9,132 nt of DNA. Source: Treponema sp. GTDB lineage: Bacteria; Spirochaetota; Spirochaetia; Treponematales; Breznakiellaceae. Of the stretch, positions 1 to 7,210 are shown one piece after another (position 1 is the stretch's first letter; each line of letters opens with the position of its first letter). The position numbers were made by a program, and so were the translations under genes. The DNA is taken from positions 1 through 9,132 of the forward strand of contig JAIROE010000322.1 of assembly GCA_031257715.1 (NCBI GenBank). Direction: 5' to 3'. The notes beneath the pieces were generated by a model. That model did not search any database and was not told the DNA's origin. It saw nothing but the letters and a program-made list of their open reading frames with translations.

Positions 1-107
1 AACCGCCTCTGCAGCTTGTCCCTGACGGATCTGATGATCCTGCGCTTTTCCTTTATGGTATCCACATCCGGCATTTCAAAAATCATCTGAATCATGGAGA
101 CAATCAT
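1..107 (-). CDS. DUF503 (YlxP-like) protein, N-terminal part only
   Basis: This is the first 35 codons of a minus-strand gene that continues beyond the left edge. Translation from ATG at 107 begins MIVSMIQMIFEMPDVDT and continues IKEKRRIIRSVRDKLQRR. This matches the start of DUF503 proteins: a hydrophobic first strand, then a 'slKeKRrvvrslkdrlrrrF' helix. These are small cytoplasmic proteins of about 90-100 residues, often coded beside infB and rbfA; B. subtilis YlxP is one. Their role is poorly defined but is linked to translation or ribosome assembly. A strong Shine-Dalgarno, GGAGGGG at 112-118, lies four bases before the ATG and fixes the start. The gene diverges from the giant outer-membrane gene across only 29 bases, so here it heads its own leftward unit. 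Seen: the reading frame and ribosome site. From the family: the DUF503 assignment, made from memory of the conserved start. The C-terminal part cannot be judged. Confidence 0.82.
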   Translation of the reverse strand, partial: MIVSMIQMIFEMPDVDTIKEKRRIIRSVRDKLQRR

Positions 108-126
108 AATGCCCCTCCACTATACT
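97..126 (+). promoter_or_regulatory. Candidate promoter for the giant SprA-like gene
   Basis: GAGACA (97-102), an 18-base spacer and TATACT (121-126) resemble a sigma-70 promoter. The -35 lies inside the start of the divergent DUF503 gene. Transcription would begin near 133, only about four bases before the ATG at 137. The only Shine-Dalgarno-like bases, AGGA at 132-135, are one base from the ATG, too close for normal use. This fits a nearly leaderless message but does not prove it. Confidence 0.35.
112..118 (-). promoter_or_regulatory. Ribosome binding site of the DUF503 gene
   Basis: Minus strand GGAGGGG, four bases upstream of the ATG at 107. It is the best Shine-Dalgarno in the window and decides the start of a gene whose body is mostly outside the window. 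Confidence 0.7.
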
Positions 127-147
127 GTACCAGGATATGAACTTCAA
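119..147 (-). promoter_or_regulatory. Candidate sigma-70 promoter for the DUF503 gene
   Basis: On the minus strand TTGAAG (147-142), a 17-base spacer and TATAGT (124-119) make a good housekeeping promoter reading left. Transcription would start near 112, leaving a leader of about five bases and cutting off most of the GGAGGGG ribosome site. The true start may therefore lie further upstream, inside the giant gene. The -10 box overlaps the oppositely directed TATACT at 121-126. Spacing and hexamers are seen; function is inferred. Confidence 0.35.
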
Positions 148-3100
148 GGGTGTTGCAGTATGCGTATCTCTCTGTCTTTTCATGCGGGCCGCCCTGGCGG
201 CGCAGCAGGCGGAAGGCGGGGAGGCCCGGCCGGCGGAGGCCGGGGAAAGCGCCGTGTCCGAAATTACCGGAGAGGAGCGGCCGGCCGAAGGGCCCCCCGG
301 CGATCTTGACGTGGAAACCCTCAGACGGAACATTACCGGCGAGGCAAGCACCGAAATCGCCTCCATCACGCTGGGGAACTCCGATGTGGATCTTTTGATG
401 TCGGGTTTCTGGAAGGGGACGCTTTCAGGCAATCTGGGTTTTACCCGGAGCGCCCTCGGAACGGCGGTCTCCACCGATTCCCCTATCCTCTTCGAGCAGG
501 AAGCCGATCTGACCCTTTCCCTCTGGATAAGAAACAGGTGGTTTGTCGAGGCGAATTTTCTGGACGATTACAGCATGAACACGTACCGGGCCGGTTACCA
601 GGGGCTTCCCGGCGAAGCGGTTCAATATGTGGGAATAGGCAACACGGGCCTTGATTTTCCGGCCTTTCCCTACATGGATCTGGGGGGAAATTCGCCCAAC
701 TCCTTCGGGATCTACGGGCGTTTCGGCGCGGGCGACTTTACGGTCCACAGCCTGTTCCGCTATGACGCCGCCGCCAGGGAAGAACGGGTTTTTGTGGGGG
801 ACCGCGAACGGACCTACAGTTATGTTAACCTTGAAAATCCCGTACAGGGCAGGTTCTTTGTGCTTCCCGACGACAACCTTGATGTTCCCCCCGAGGTGTA
901 CCTTGAAGACAGCGAAGGGGACCTTCGGGATCAGAACAACCGCCGCTGGCGGCGCGCCCTTTCAACCGAATATGCCGCCGGGGCCGCCGCGGGGATTGCC
1001 GAACTGGGCGTCAGTCCCGCCGGCATGGTCGCCGCGGCGTACACGAAGGGCGGAAATTCCGCGCCGTGGGGAAGCTCCATGGGAAACTACGCCGCCTCGA
1101 GCGGTTTTCTCGGAGAAGTGCAGCGCTGGTTCTCGGGAGTCAATCTTCAAAATTACCCGCAGCCGGGAGATTCCTCCTCATCCCCGGCGGGGCGTCCCGG
1201 AACCGTCACGTTCAACAACGGCGTTACCGCCCTTGTAATCTACGAAAAGGGAACCTTCTCCCCTTTTGAACGGCAGAACCGGTATCAGGCGCCTTCAAGT
1301 TCCTCAACGGGAGGGAGCCTGGTGCAGCTTTCAGACAGGGAGCGCATCGCGGGCTACGACATTGTATCCGTAGAGGAAAACGCCGTGAACGCGGACATCC
1401 CCCTGTACGCCTCCCAGGAGACAAAGCGGGGGCTTTACGAACTTGCCGGGGCGAACCGCGGCAGGCGGCACCCCGCGACCCGCTGGCCCCTGGGAAACCA
1501 ATACCCCGAAATCTACCTTCCCGGTTCATACCGTTTCAACGGGGACATGGGGATACGCTTCACGAGTTACGGCAATTCCGGTTCCGGCGCCTACGCGCTG
1601 GGAACCGACGTGGTGCCCGGTTCGGTCCAGGTCTACAGGGGGGGCCTTCCCGACACTGCCTTTACCTATGACGAGTCAAACGGAACGGTCGTTCTCGGGA
1701 ACCCTCCGCTTTACAATGAGATCATACGGATAAGCTACCTCAGGCGGAGCAACGAAAGGCGGCATGGCAGCATAGCCGCGGGGGTAGGCATGGTGTACGA
1801 CCCCGGCCGTGCCTGGAGTTCGGAACTTGCCATAGGGCTCAGATGGAACCTCAGCGGGGAATCGTATTCGGAGGAAGAGGCGGGAAGCCCCGGAACCGTG
1901 GGGATTTCGGGGGCGTCAAACTGGAACTACGACAGGCTCAAGTCAAGGCTTACCGCGGGATTTTCCTTTGAGCAGCCCGACACGACGGGGATGTACCGGG
2001 CGGCGGGAATGGAAGGAAGCGAAATAATCCTCTCCATGCCCGCGGAAACTTCCTTCAATTCCTGGCCGCCTTCCTCACGTTCCCTTGGCAGGCGCGCTTC
2101 CCTCGTCTACCGCAACTACCATGATAACACCATCTTTGGAAACCTCATGCAGATCACCTGGAACGGCGCCTCCGTTGTCGCGGGCAGGGACGGCCCCTAT
2201 CCCGCGCTTGACGCAAAATTCGGCTCCCAGGTACAGGTGCTGGCCGCGGAATTTTCCCTTGACGACAATAAAGACTGGGCCGGTTTTGAAGTTCCCCTGG
2301 GAAGCGAAAAAGAGATCCTGGAACAGGCCGGTGAAATTGAGATTCCTTTCCGTTTTTACGGATTCTCCTCCCTTCCCGCGCCGGGTCAGATTGAACTTGA
2401 GCTTCAATTCGGGGCCCTTTCGGGAGAGGATTACGGGATCATCGAAAACGACAACCTCATCGTCACCATTCCCCTCTTCACGGCGGCCGGCACATTCAAT
2501 GAAGACGCGCGGATCGTATCGTACAGACTTACCGACAACGACCGCCGGAAACTGCGGGGCGCAAGTCACATGCGGCTCCTTGTTACTTACACCGGGACGG
2601 GCGCCATGCCGGGCCGCGTCCTGCTTGCCCCTCCCATCGTGCGGGGAGCGCCGTGGCGGCCCGTCGTAGAAAACGCGGGAAGCCTTTTTCCCGCGCCCGA
2701 CAGCGTCGCGGAAGCCGCCGAATGGCTGGAAACGGGGACAGGGAGGATTGAAGAAAAATACGGCGATATTCTCGGCAAGCTGCATCCCGGCGGGAGCCGC
2801 CAGCGGGTATTGAAACTGAGTCTGGATCTCGCCGGCCCCGACAGGATCGCGGGCGTCGACGGCCGCATCCCCGCCCTTCCCCTTTCCGAATACAGGACCG
2901 TGAGTTTTTTTATCAAGACGGAATCTTTCAGCCCGCCTCCGGAAAGCCTCCGTTTTATCCTCGCGGGCGGCCCCGAACTGCGGTATTCAGATATTACCAT
3001 GGACGCCGAAATTCCCCTGCCGCCGTATTTCAGGGCGGGCGAGTGGCACAAGGTGCAGATACGGTACAGGGGGAACGGCGAAGGGATAAACATCGACGGG

Positions 3101-4978
3101 TATCCGGCGCCCGGCGCGGTTGTCCGTTACCGGCCGCCTCCCCCTTCGGAAACGGCGGCCCTCGCCGGAGATACCGCCGGGGGCCGTTCCCAATACGCCG
3201 CGGTACTGATAACGGGCGGCAGCGCGGGAACGGTATTTCTTGACGAAATCATTCTGGAAGATCCGTCGCCCGCCTACCGCTTCAACGGGGGAAACACAAC
3301 GGAGTGGAATTACCCCGAAACCATACTTTCGGCGGGGGGGACAAAAATCCTTGAAAACCTGTCCGTAAGAACGGCGCTGGAAGGCGCCCTGCGGGGCGAT
3401 CCCTTTACCGCGGCGGACGAACTCGGTACGGGCGCCATGAACAGGTCGAACGCCTCCATCACCTTTCTCGGAGCGAATCTCGAAAGCAATTTCGCTTTCA
3501 GCTCGGTCGAAAAGGACTGGTACTGGTCGGCCGGACACGGGATTTCCCGGAGTTGGGGCCCCTTTTCCGCGGGTGAAAATTTTTCGGTTTCACCCCGCGA
3601 CGATGCCGCCAATCACCGCTTCAACCTGCGCCTCACCGGGCCCTTCGGCGCGGCGATGGAGGGTGAAACCGACTATGACACCGAACGGCTCATCCGCAGG
3701 TGGAACGGATCGGCGAGGCTCGCCTTTTCAAACAAACTGATCCCCGCGTTTTCGGCAAATACCGCAGCGACATGGACGGAAAATACCGGCGAACCCTCCA
3801 CGTGGCTTGGCAGTTACGGCCGGACCTGGGCGGAAAGCTGGAAGACGCTGCTCCCCGATTCGGGGAAAGGAGCGGCGCGGCGGGATACCCGCACCACATT
3901 CCGCGTCACGGAGGAAACAAGCCCCGTCGGGGCGGATCTGTCCCTTGAGGGCTCCACCTCTTTTTCGGCCCCGAATACCACGCTCCTTTCGGCGCATAAT
4001 GTGCGCCTTGACATCCCGGTCGTCTTTTCTTCGTTCAGCATCCTGTTCAGGGGGGAACGGGGCTTCAGGCGCCAGATTGATTATTCGGACGACAACATCT
4101 TTTCCGACGGGACGAAATTCGCCGAATCCATAAGGGATTCGCTTCCCCTCTGGAAGGTGTTTCCCTTCTATTCCCTCTTTACCCCATCCCTGCGCGGGGC
4201 CATGGAGAAGGGACTTGCCGCGTCTCCTTCAAAGTCTTCCGCGGAATACACGTCTTTTAACGATCGCTTCGGCTTTACCCTGACGCTTCCCGGCAGATAC
4301 GATATTTCGTCCCTGTATATCCCCAACAGCCTTGATTTCCGGATCGACCGGACGCTGGAGCAGAAATTCGACGTTCCTGTGGATCTGCTTAACTTCGGCG
4401 GAAGCCTGGGATTTTCTTCCATCAATCTTTTCGGCGCGCTGGGATCGGCGCCCCTGTTCAGTTTTTATGCCGCCGACGAAATCAACCATTCCATCGCCGT
4501 TTCCACGGCCCTTCCCCGGGGAGAGGCCCCTTCATGGCGGGTACAGTCAAGCCTGGGCCTTGATTTTCAGGGTTTTGCCGGGGCAAGCCTGGGCTTTGCC
4601 AATACCCTTACGCTGGGAACCTCGGGCTGGATTGAAAGCGTCGAGGCAAGCTGGACGGTTCCGGCAAAACGGAGCCTCCTCAGCCTCTTCTACGACTTCA
4701 TCGCGCGGGCGGCCCGGACCCAGGCATCCTGGCTCACCCTTTCAGAACTGCTGGACTCCGAATATGAACAGTACCGGAAGGAAACGCTGGAAGCGGCGGT
4801 AGACAATTCGGGGGACGCCCTCACCTGGAGCCTTTCGGCAGGCCACGAATCGTCAATACGCATGACAGGGCGGCTTACCTTCTCCGTCTTCGCCAAAATC
4901 GGCTTCACGGAAAACACCGGAACCGAAACCTTCACCTTCCTGGGAACCATAGGAAGCACGCTCAACGTCAGCTTCTAG
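137..4978 (+). CDS. Giant SprA-like outer-membrane beta-barrel protein
   Basis: A 1613-residue exported protein, probably a large outer-membrane barrel. A signal peptide (residues 1-21, ending ALA) precedes an acidic Ala/Pro linker to about residue 60. The mature chain has no cysteine and is rich in alternating beta segments. The last residues, GSTLNVSF, form a BAM-type signal ending in Phe. Blocks recall SprA, the type IX secretion translocon: residues 160-203 (GN, then SFGI, FGAGDFTV); 495-534 (GSVQVYRGG, YDESNGTVVL, IIRISY); 750-767 (GQIELELQFGALSGEDYG); and 919-962 (FFIKTES, LRFILAGG, AEIPL), followed by VFLDEIILED at 1033-1042. The last two blocks look like tandem jelly-roll inserts between barrel halves. 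SprA is usually about 2,400 residues, so this is compact. ATG 137 is the only in-frame start supporting the signal peptide; in frame, TAA at 107-109 lies upstream. The SprA relation is inferred from remembered motifs. The alternative is an unrelated large spirochaete porin or LptD-like protein, which is less likely given the inserts. Confidence 0.72.
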   Translation: MNFKGVAVCVSLCLFMRAALAAQQAEGGEARPAEAGESAVSEITGEERPAEGPPGDLDVETLRRNITGEASTEIASITLGNSDVDLLMSGFWKGTLSGNLGFTRSALGTAVSTDSPILFEQEADLTLSLWIRNRWFVEANFLDDYSMNTYRAGYQGLPGEAVQYVGIGNTGLDFPAFPYMDLGGNSPNSFGIYGRFGAGDFTVHSLFRYDAAAREERVFVGDRERTYSYVNLENPVQGRFFVLPDDNLDVPPEVYLEDSEGDLRDQNNRRWRRALSTEYAAGAAAGIAELGVSPAGMVAAAYTKGGNSAPWGSSMGNYAASSGFLGEVQRWFSGVNLQNYPQPGDSSSSPAGRPGTVTFNNGVTALVIYEKGTFSPFERQNRYQAPSSSSTGGSLVQLSDRERIAGYDIVSVEENAVNADIPLYASQETKRGLYELAGANRGRRHPATRWPLGNQYPEIYLPGSYRFNGDMGIRFTSYGNSGSGAYALGTDVVPGSVQVYRGGLPDTAFTYDESNGTVVLGNPPLYNEIIRISYLRRSNERRHGSIAAGVGMVYDPGRAWSSELAIGLRWNLSGESYSEEEAGSPGTVGISGASNWNYDRLKSRLTAGFSFEQPDTTGMYRAAGMEGSEIILSMPAETSFNSWPPSSRSLGRRASLVYRNYHDNTIFGNLMQITWNGASVVAGRDGPYPALDAKFGSQVQVLAAEFSLDDNKDWAGFEVPLGSEKEILEQAGEIEIPFRFYGFSSLPAPGQIELELQFGALSGEDYGIIENDNLIVTIPLFTAAGTFNEDARIVSYRLTDNDRRKLRGASHMRLLVTYTGTGAMPGRVLLAPPIVRGAPWRPVVENAGSLFPAPDSVAEAAEWLETGTGRIEEKYGDILGKLHPGGSRQRVLKLSLDLAGPDRIAGVDGRIPALPLSEYRTVSFFIKTESFSPPPESLRFILAGGPELRYSDITMDAEIPLPPYFRAGEWHKVQIRYRGNGEGINIDGYPAPGAVVRYRPPPPSETAALAGDTAGGRSQYAAVLITGGSAGTVFLDEIILEDPSPAYRFNGGNTTEWNYPETILSAGGTKILENLSVRTALEGALRGDPFTAADELGTGAMNRSNASITFLGANLESNFAFSSVEKDWYWSAGHGISRSWGPFSAGENFSVSPRDDAANHRFNLRLTGPFGAAMEGETDYDTERLIRRWNGSARLAFSNKLIPAFSANTAATWTENTGEPSTWLGSYGRTWAESWKTLLPDSGKGAARRDTRTTFRVTEETSPVGADLSLEGSTSFSAPNTTLLSAHNVRLDIPVVFSSFSILFRGERGFRRQIDYSDDNIFSDGTKFAESIRDSLPLWKVFPFYSLFTPSLRGAMEKGLAASPSKSSAEYTSFNDRFGFTLTLPGRYDISSLYIPNSLDFRIDRTLEQKFDVPVDLLNFGGSLGFSSINLFGALGSAPLFSFYAADEINHSIAVSTALPRGEAPSWRVQSSLGLDFQGFAGASLGFANTLTLGTSGWIESVEASWTVPAKRSLLSLFYDFIARAARTQASWLTLSELLDSEYEQYRKETLEAAVDNSGDALTWSLSAGHESSIRMTGRLTFSVFAKIGFTENTGTETFTFLGTIGSTLNVSF

Positions 4979-5886
4979 CCCGGCTCCTGGCCCGGTTCCC
5001 GGTCCAGTCCGTCGAGGATCCGCCGTATGCCTTCCCTGCCCGCGGCGTTTATCCGTTCATCGGCAAGCAGTTTTTCCAGGGCCTCCCTGTCGGCGAATCC
5101 CGCCGCCGCCGCCGCGGCAAGTTCCTGGAGCCCCTCGGGATTCTCCCCGTCGGCGGCAAGGAGGATCCGCGCGGCGGCAAAGTGAACGTCCTTTAGCCCG
5201 GGATCGGTGCTTTCCGGGCCGAGCGCGCCCGCGATTTCGCGGTACAGTTCAAGGGCCCGCGCGTAATGTTCCAGCTTTTCAAGAAGCCCCGCATATTCCC
5301 AGCTCACGGCGGGATCGGAGTTGTTTTGGAGCCACCTGTCGTAACTGTCCACCGCCTCAAGCTTGTGCTGGGCGGCCTGGGCGCGGGCGTAAAGGAGGAG
5401 GAAATCACCGTTTTCCAGCAGGGCAAACTGCCGCCCCTCGAGGGTTTCCTCGGCCTCCCCGTATTTTCCAAGGGCGCACAGTACCAGCGCGTAGTTGTAA
5501 CCCTCGTCGGCGTCTTCGGGAACCAGCGCAAGCACCCTGGCGTACAGGGCTTCCGCCTTTCCCATTTCGCCCGTCCTGATCCGCGAATAGGCCGCGGCTT
5601 TGAGGGCCTGGATGTTTTCCGGATCCTTCTTGAGGATGCCTTCAAACAATTCCGCCGCTTCCCTGAAACGCCCCTGCTCAAAGGCGATGCGGCCCAGGTT
5701 ATATTCCGAAGCGGACTTCGTCCTGTCGCGGCTCCGCGCGCGGTTAAGCCACCGTTCAGCATCTTCGTACTTGCCAAGCTCGTAGTAGGCCATCCCCAGG
5801 GAAAAAGATTCTTCGGCGGAAATGCCGAACCCCGCGCAGGACGCGAGGAGCCAGGAAAGGCCCCCCAGTATGACAATATACTTCAC
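4975..5886 (-). CDS. TPR-repeat lipoprotein
   Basis: A 303-residue lipoprotein with tetratricopeptide repeats, probably an envelope scaffold. The frame is open well upstream, but the start is GTG at 5886. From there the protein begins [17 protein letters not shown], a signal peptide with lipobox LASC and lipidated Cys17; the upstream extension is Gly/Arg/His-rich and overlaps the previous gene. TPR units are clear at about residues 24-57 ([18 protein letters not shown]), 58-91 ([20 protein letters not shown]), 92-125 and 126-150, with weaker helical pairs to about 240. An Ala-rich segment (about 259-277) and a polar tail ending EPGQEPG close the protein. The GTG shares four bases (GTGA) with the stop of the UPRT-like gene, and GGAAGG lies two bases upstream, so translation is probably coupled. 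It ends tail to tail with the giant barrel gene, sharing a CTAG. TPR lipoproteins such as BamD or PilF assist outer-membrane assembly, but nothing here assigns it to a specific complex. Confidence 0.85.
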   Translation of the reverse strand: MKYIVILGGLSWLLASCAGFGISAEESFSLGMAYYELGKYEDAERWLNRARSRDRTKSASEYNLGRIAFEQGRFREAAELFEGILKKDPENIQALKAAAYSRIRTGEMGKAEALYARVLALVPEDADEGYNYALVLCALGKYGEAEETLEGRQFALLENGDFLLLYARAQAAQHKLEAVDSYDRWLQNNSDPAVSWEYAGLLEKLEHYARALELYREIAGALGPESTDPGLKDVHFAAARILLAADGENPEGLQELAAAAAAGFADREALEKLLADERINAAGREGIRRILDGLDREPGQEPG

Positions 5887-6950
5887 GGCCTTCCGTCCAG
5901 TACCGTCTCTTCTATCTCGCGGAGCTGCCGCCGGTAAAGCCGGGTGATGTTCTCCCCGTAACAGGCGATAAGCTGTATGATGTTGCGGAATCCCCCTTCC
6001 CCGTCCTTTCCGTTGATGCGGTCCCCCGCATCCCCCAGCCCCGGCATGATGTAGGCCGACTCGTTCATCACCGGGTCCATCCACAGCGTGTACACCTCGC
6101 AGTTTTCAAGGGCCCTCACCACCCGCAGCGCTCCCTTGAGGGCGGCGATGACGTTGAAGAACCGTATGGACTTCGGCCTAATCCCCTCGCCCAAAAGATA
6201 CTTCACCACCGTCACAAGGCTCCCCCCTGTGGCGTTCATGGGATCGGCGAAGATGAGGTCCTTCCCGTCAAGGTCCTTAAGGCTGAAGTAGGAATGATCC
6301 AGATCCAGGATATACTCCATATCGTTTTCCTTTTTCGTTTCATCCCGTTTTATCCTGAAGAGCGCGAAAGGGGTCACGTAGCCGCGGGAGGAATACTCCT
6401 CTATCTCCTTGGACATAATCATCGAAGGAAGCAGGGCCCCCCGGAGCATTACGCACATGACGGCGTTTTCGATCCGGTCGTCTATGTTGGTGATCTTGTG
6501 GACAGCGTAATTCCGCACGGGAAAGGCAACCGGCGTTTCCAAGATAAGATAGTTCTTGTTCGCCCCCGGAACGCCCCCGTAGGCCAGCTTGAAGAGCATC
6601 TCGTAGGCCCGCTGTATGTAATACACAAACTCCTGGTTTTCCGTCCGCACGTCGCGGAGCTTGGCGATAAGCCGGGAGGCCTCCGCATGGCTTTCCTGGG
6701 GGGTAAGAAAGGAATACACGTGAAGGGCGCTTTCGGCCCCGCAAATCTCCTGCATCAGAAGGCCCATCTCGTTGTACAGGGAGATGAGCCGGTCCTCCGC
6801 CTTCCGCCGCTGCTCGGGGATGCCCGAGGAAAGGAGCCTGAAAGATTCCATCACCTCCCCATACCGCCCGTCCATACGGGAAAGGTAGTCCCGGTCGCTT
6901 TCGGTAAGATACCCGTCCAGATCCTCGGCCTTGAGAATGACCCTGTTCAT
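5883..6950 (-). CDS. upp: Uracil phosphoribosyltransferase-like protein with N-terminal extension
   Basis: A 355-residue cytoplasmic protein of the uracil phosphoribosyltransferase family, which makes UMP from uracil and PRPP in pyrimidine salvage. Family landmarks in order: LRDVRT at 98-103, matching the 'LRDxxT' start of the fold; MLRGA at 168-172, for the usual ILRAG; the PRPP loop DPMNATGGS at 236-244, usually DPMLATGGS; and the uracil-site signature [15 protein letters not shown] at 300-314. Usual UPRTs are about 208 residues. This one has about 90 extra, mostly helical N-terminal residues and about 40 extra after the signature. The usual APEG loop reads ALKG (270-273). These changes could mean a regulator or an altered substrate, so salvage activity is likely but not certain. 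ATG 6950 has no Shine-Dalgarno but lies six bases after a TATACT box, consistent with a leaderless message. It is followed, overlapping by four bases, by the TPR lipoprotein gene. Confidence 0.82.
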   Translation of the reverse strand: MNRVILKAEDLDGYLTESDRDYLSRMDGRYGEVMESFRLLSSGIPEQRRKAEDRLISLYNEMGLLMQEICGAESALHVYSFLTPQESHAEASRLIAKLRDVRTENQEFVYYIQRAYEMLFKLAYGGVPGANKNYLILETPVAFPVRNYAVHKITNIDDRIENAVMCVMLRGALLPSMIMSKEIEEYSSRGYVTPFALFRIKRDETKKENDMEYILDLDHSYFSLKDLDGKDLIFADPMNATGGSLVTVVKYLLGEGIRPKSIRFFNVIAALKGALRVVRALENCEVYTLWMDPVMNESAYIMPGLGDAGDRINGKDGEGGFRNIIQLIACYGENITRLYRRQLREIEETVLDGRP

Positions 6951-6956
6951 ACAGGG

Positions 6957-6985
6957 AGTATATTTTCCCTCCCGTTCAATTGCAA
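6957..6985 (-). promoter_or_regulatory. Leaderless-type sigma-70 promoter of the UPRT-TPR operon
   Basis: On the minus strand TTGCAA (6985-6980), exactly 17 bases, then TATACT (6962-6957). Six bases separate the -10 box from the ATG at 6950, so the usual start point falls on or next to the A of the start codon. There is no Shine-Dalgarno between box and start. The -35 abuts the inverted repeat at 6985-7012, a plausible regulatory site. Hexamers and spacing are seen; leaderless initiation is inferred. Confidence 0.6.
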
Positions 6986-7012
6986 GGGCAGTTCGCTCAA
7001 GCGGATTGCCCT
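6985..7012 (+). repeat. Inverted repeat / RNA hairpin beside the UPRT promoter
   Basis: Arms AGGGCAGTTCGC (6985-6996) and GCGGATTGCCCT (7001-7012) flank TCAA. As plus-strand RNA all 12 positions pair, two of them through G-U wobble; as minus-strand RNA those two become A-C mismatches. The core perfect arms are AGGGCA/TGCCCT and CGC/GCG, all on one centre. No T-run follows, so it is not a classical terminator. It may be a DNA operator next to the -35 of the minus-strand promoter or part of a small plus-strand RNA. Confidence 0.45.
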
Positions 7013-7022
7013 GTTCGCAAGG

Positions 7023-7074
7023 CGCAAACCGGGGCTTGCGGCGCCGCCGTGCCGGCCAAAATGTCCCGGCCGGG
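7023..7074. repeat. Two further GC-rich inverted repeats in the divergent region
   Basis: CGCAA (7023-7027) faces TTGCG (7036-7040) across eight bases, and CCGGCC (7052-7057) faces GGCCGG (7068-7073) across ten. CCCGGCCGGG at 7065-7074 is also a perfect 10-base palindrome. In GC-rich DNA short palindromes arise by chance, so function is uncertain. Between these and the plus-strand promoter, 7075-7140, I see no gene or clear signal. Confidence 0.3.
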
Positions 7075-7140
7075 CGGAGGCGGTTTCAGGCGGTATATCC
7101 CTGTAAAAGAGCGCGGGTTCGGGTATTTTCCGCCGTGATG

Positions 7141-7149
7141 TGATATACT
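7141..7149 (+). promoter_or_regulatory. Extended -10 promoter for the propeller/LytM operon
   Basis: TGATATACT is a TGn extended -10 element joined to TATACT (7144-7149). No good -35 lies 16-18 bases upstream, which is typical of extended -10 promoters. Transcription would start near 7156, giving a leader of about 55 bases that contains the hairpin at 7162-7183. Inferred from sequence only. Confidence 0.45.
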
Positions 7150-7161
7150 GTGTACGGGGTG

Positions 7162-7183
7162 CGGGCCAAAGGCGCCCGTTTTT
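7162..7183 (+). terminator. Terminator-like hairpin in the leader of the propeller gene
   Basis: CGGGC (7162-7166) and GCCCG (7174-7178) form a five-pair GC stem over a seven-base loop, followed directly by TTTTT (7179-7183). It lies between the extended -10 box and the GTG at 7211, so it could act as an attenuator, or it could end a transcript coming from the left. Outer arms GTACG (7152-7156) and CGTAC (7185-7189) also pair. The stem is short, so strength is uncertain. Confidence 0.4.
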
Positions 7184-7210
7184 GCGTACCGGCATACAAT
7201 CGAGGTTCAT

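Noticed and set aside
137..178. Lipobox at Cys13 of the giant protein
   Set aside because: The residue before the Cys is Leu, which does not fit a lipobox, and the hydrophobic core continues to a standard ALA cleavage site at residue 21.
2075..2785. 236-codon minus-strand open frame inside the giant gene
   Set aside because: No domain or ribosome site, and it lies opposite the jelly-roll region of the giant protein, whose frame is continuous.
5887..6084. Upstream extension of the TPR lipoprotein to an ATG at 6084
   Set aside because: It would bury the signal peptide and lipobox 66 residues inside the protein and overlap the UPRT gene by about 200 bases. The extension is Gly/His/Arg-rich shadow sequence. 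GTG 5886 gives a proper lipoprotein start.
6294..7106. 270-codon plus-strand open frame opposite the UPRT-like gene
   Set aside because: It is antisense to a gene with clear UPRT motifs and has no recognisable domain; it looks like a shadow frame.
7195..7200. TACAAT as a -10 box for the propeller gene
   Set aside because: No -35 at correct spacing, and the transcription start would fall at about the ribosome site. The extended -10 at 7141-7149 is better.
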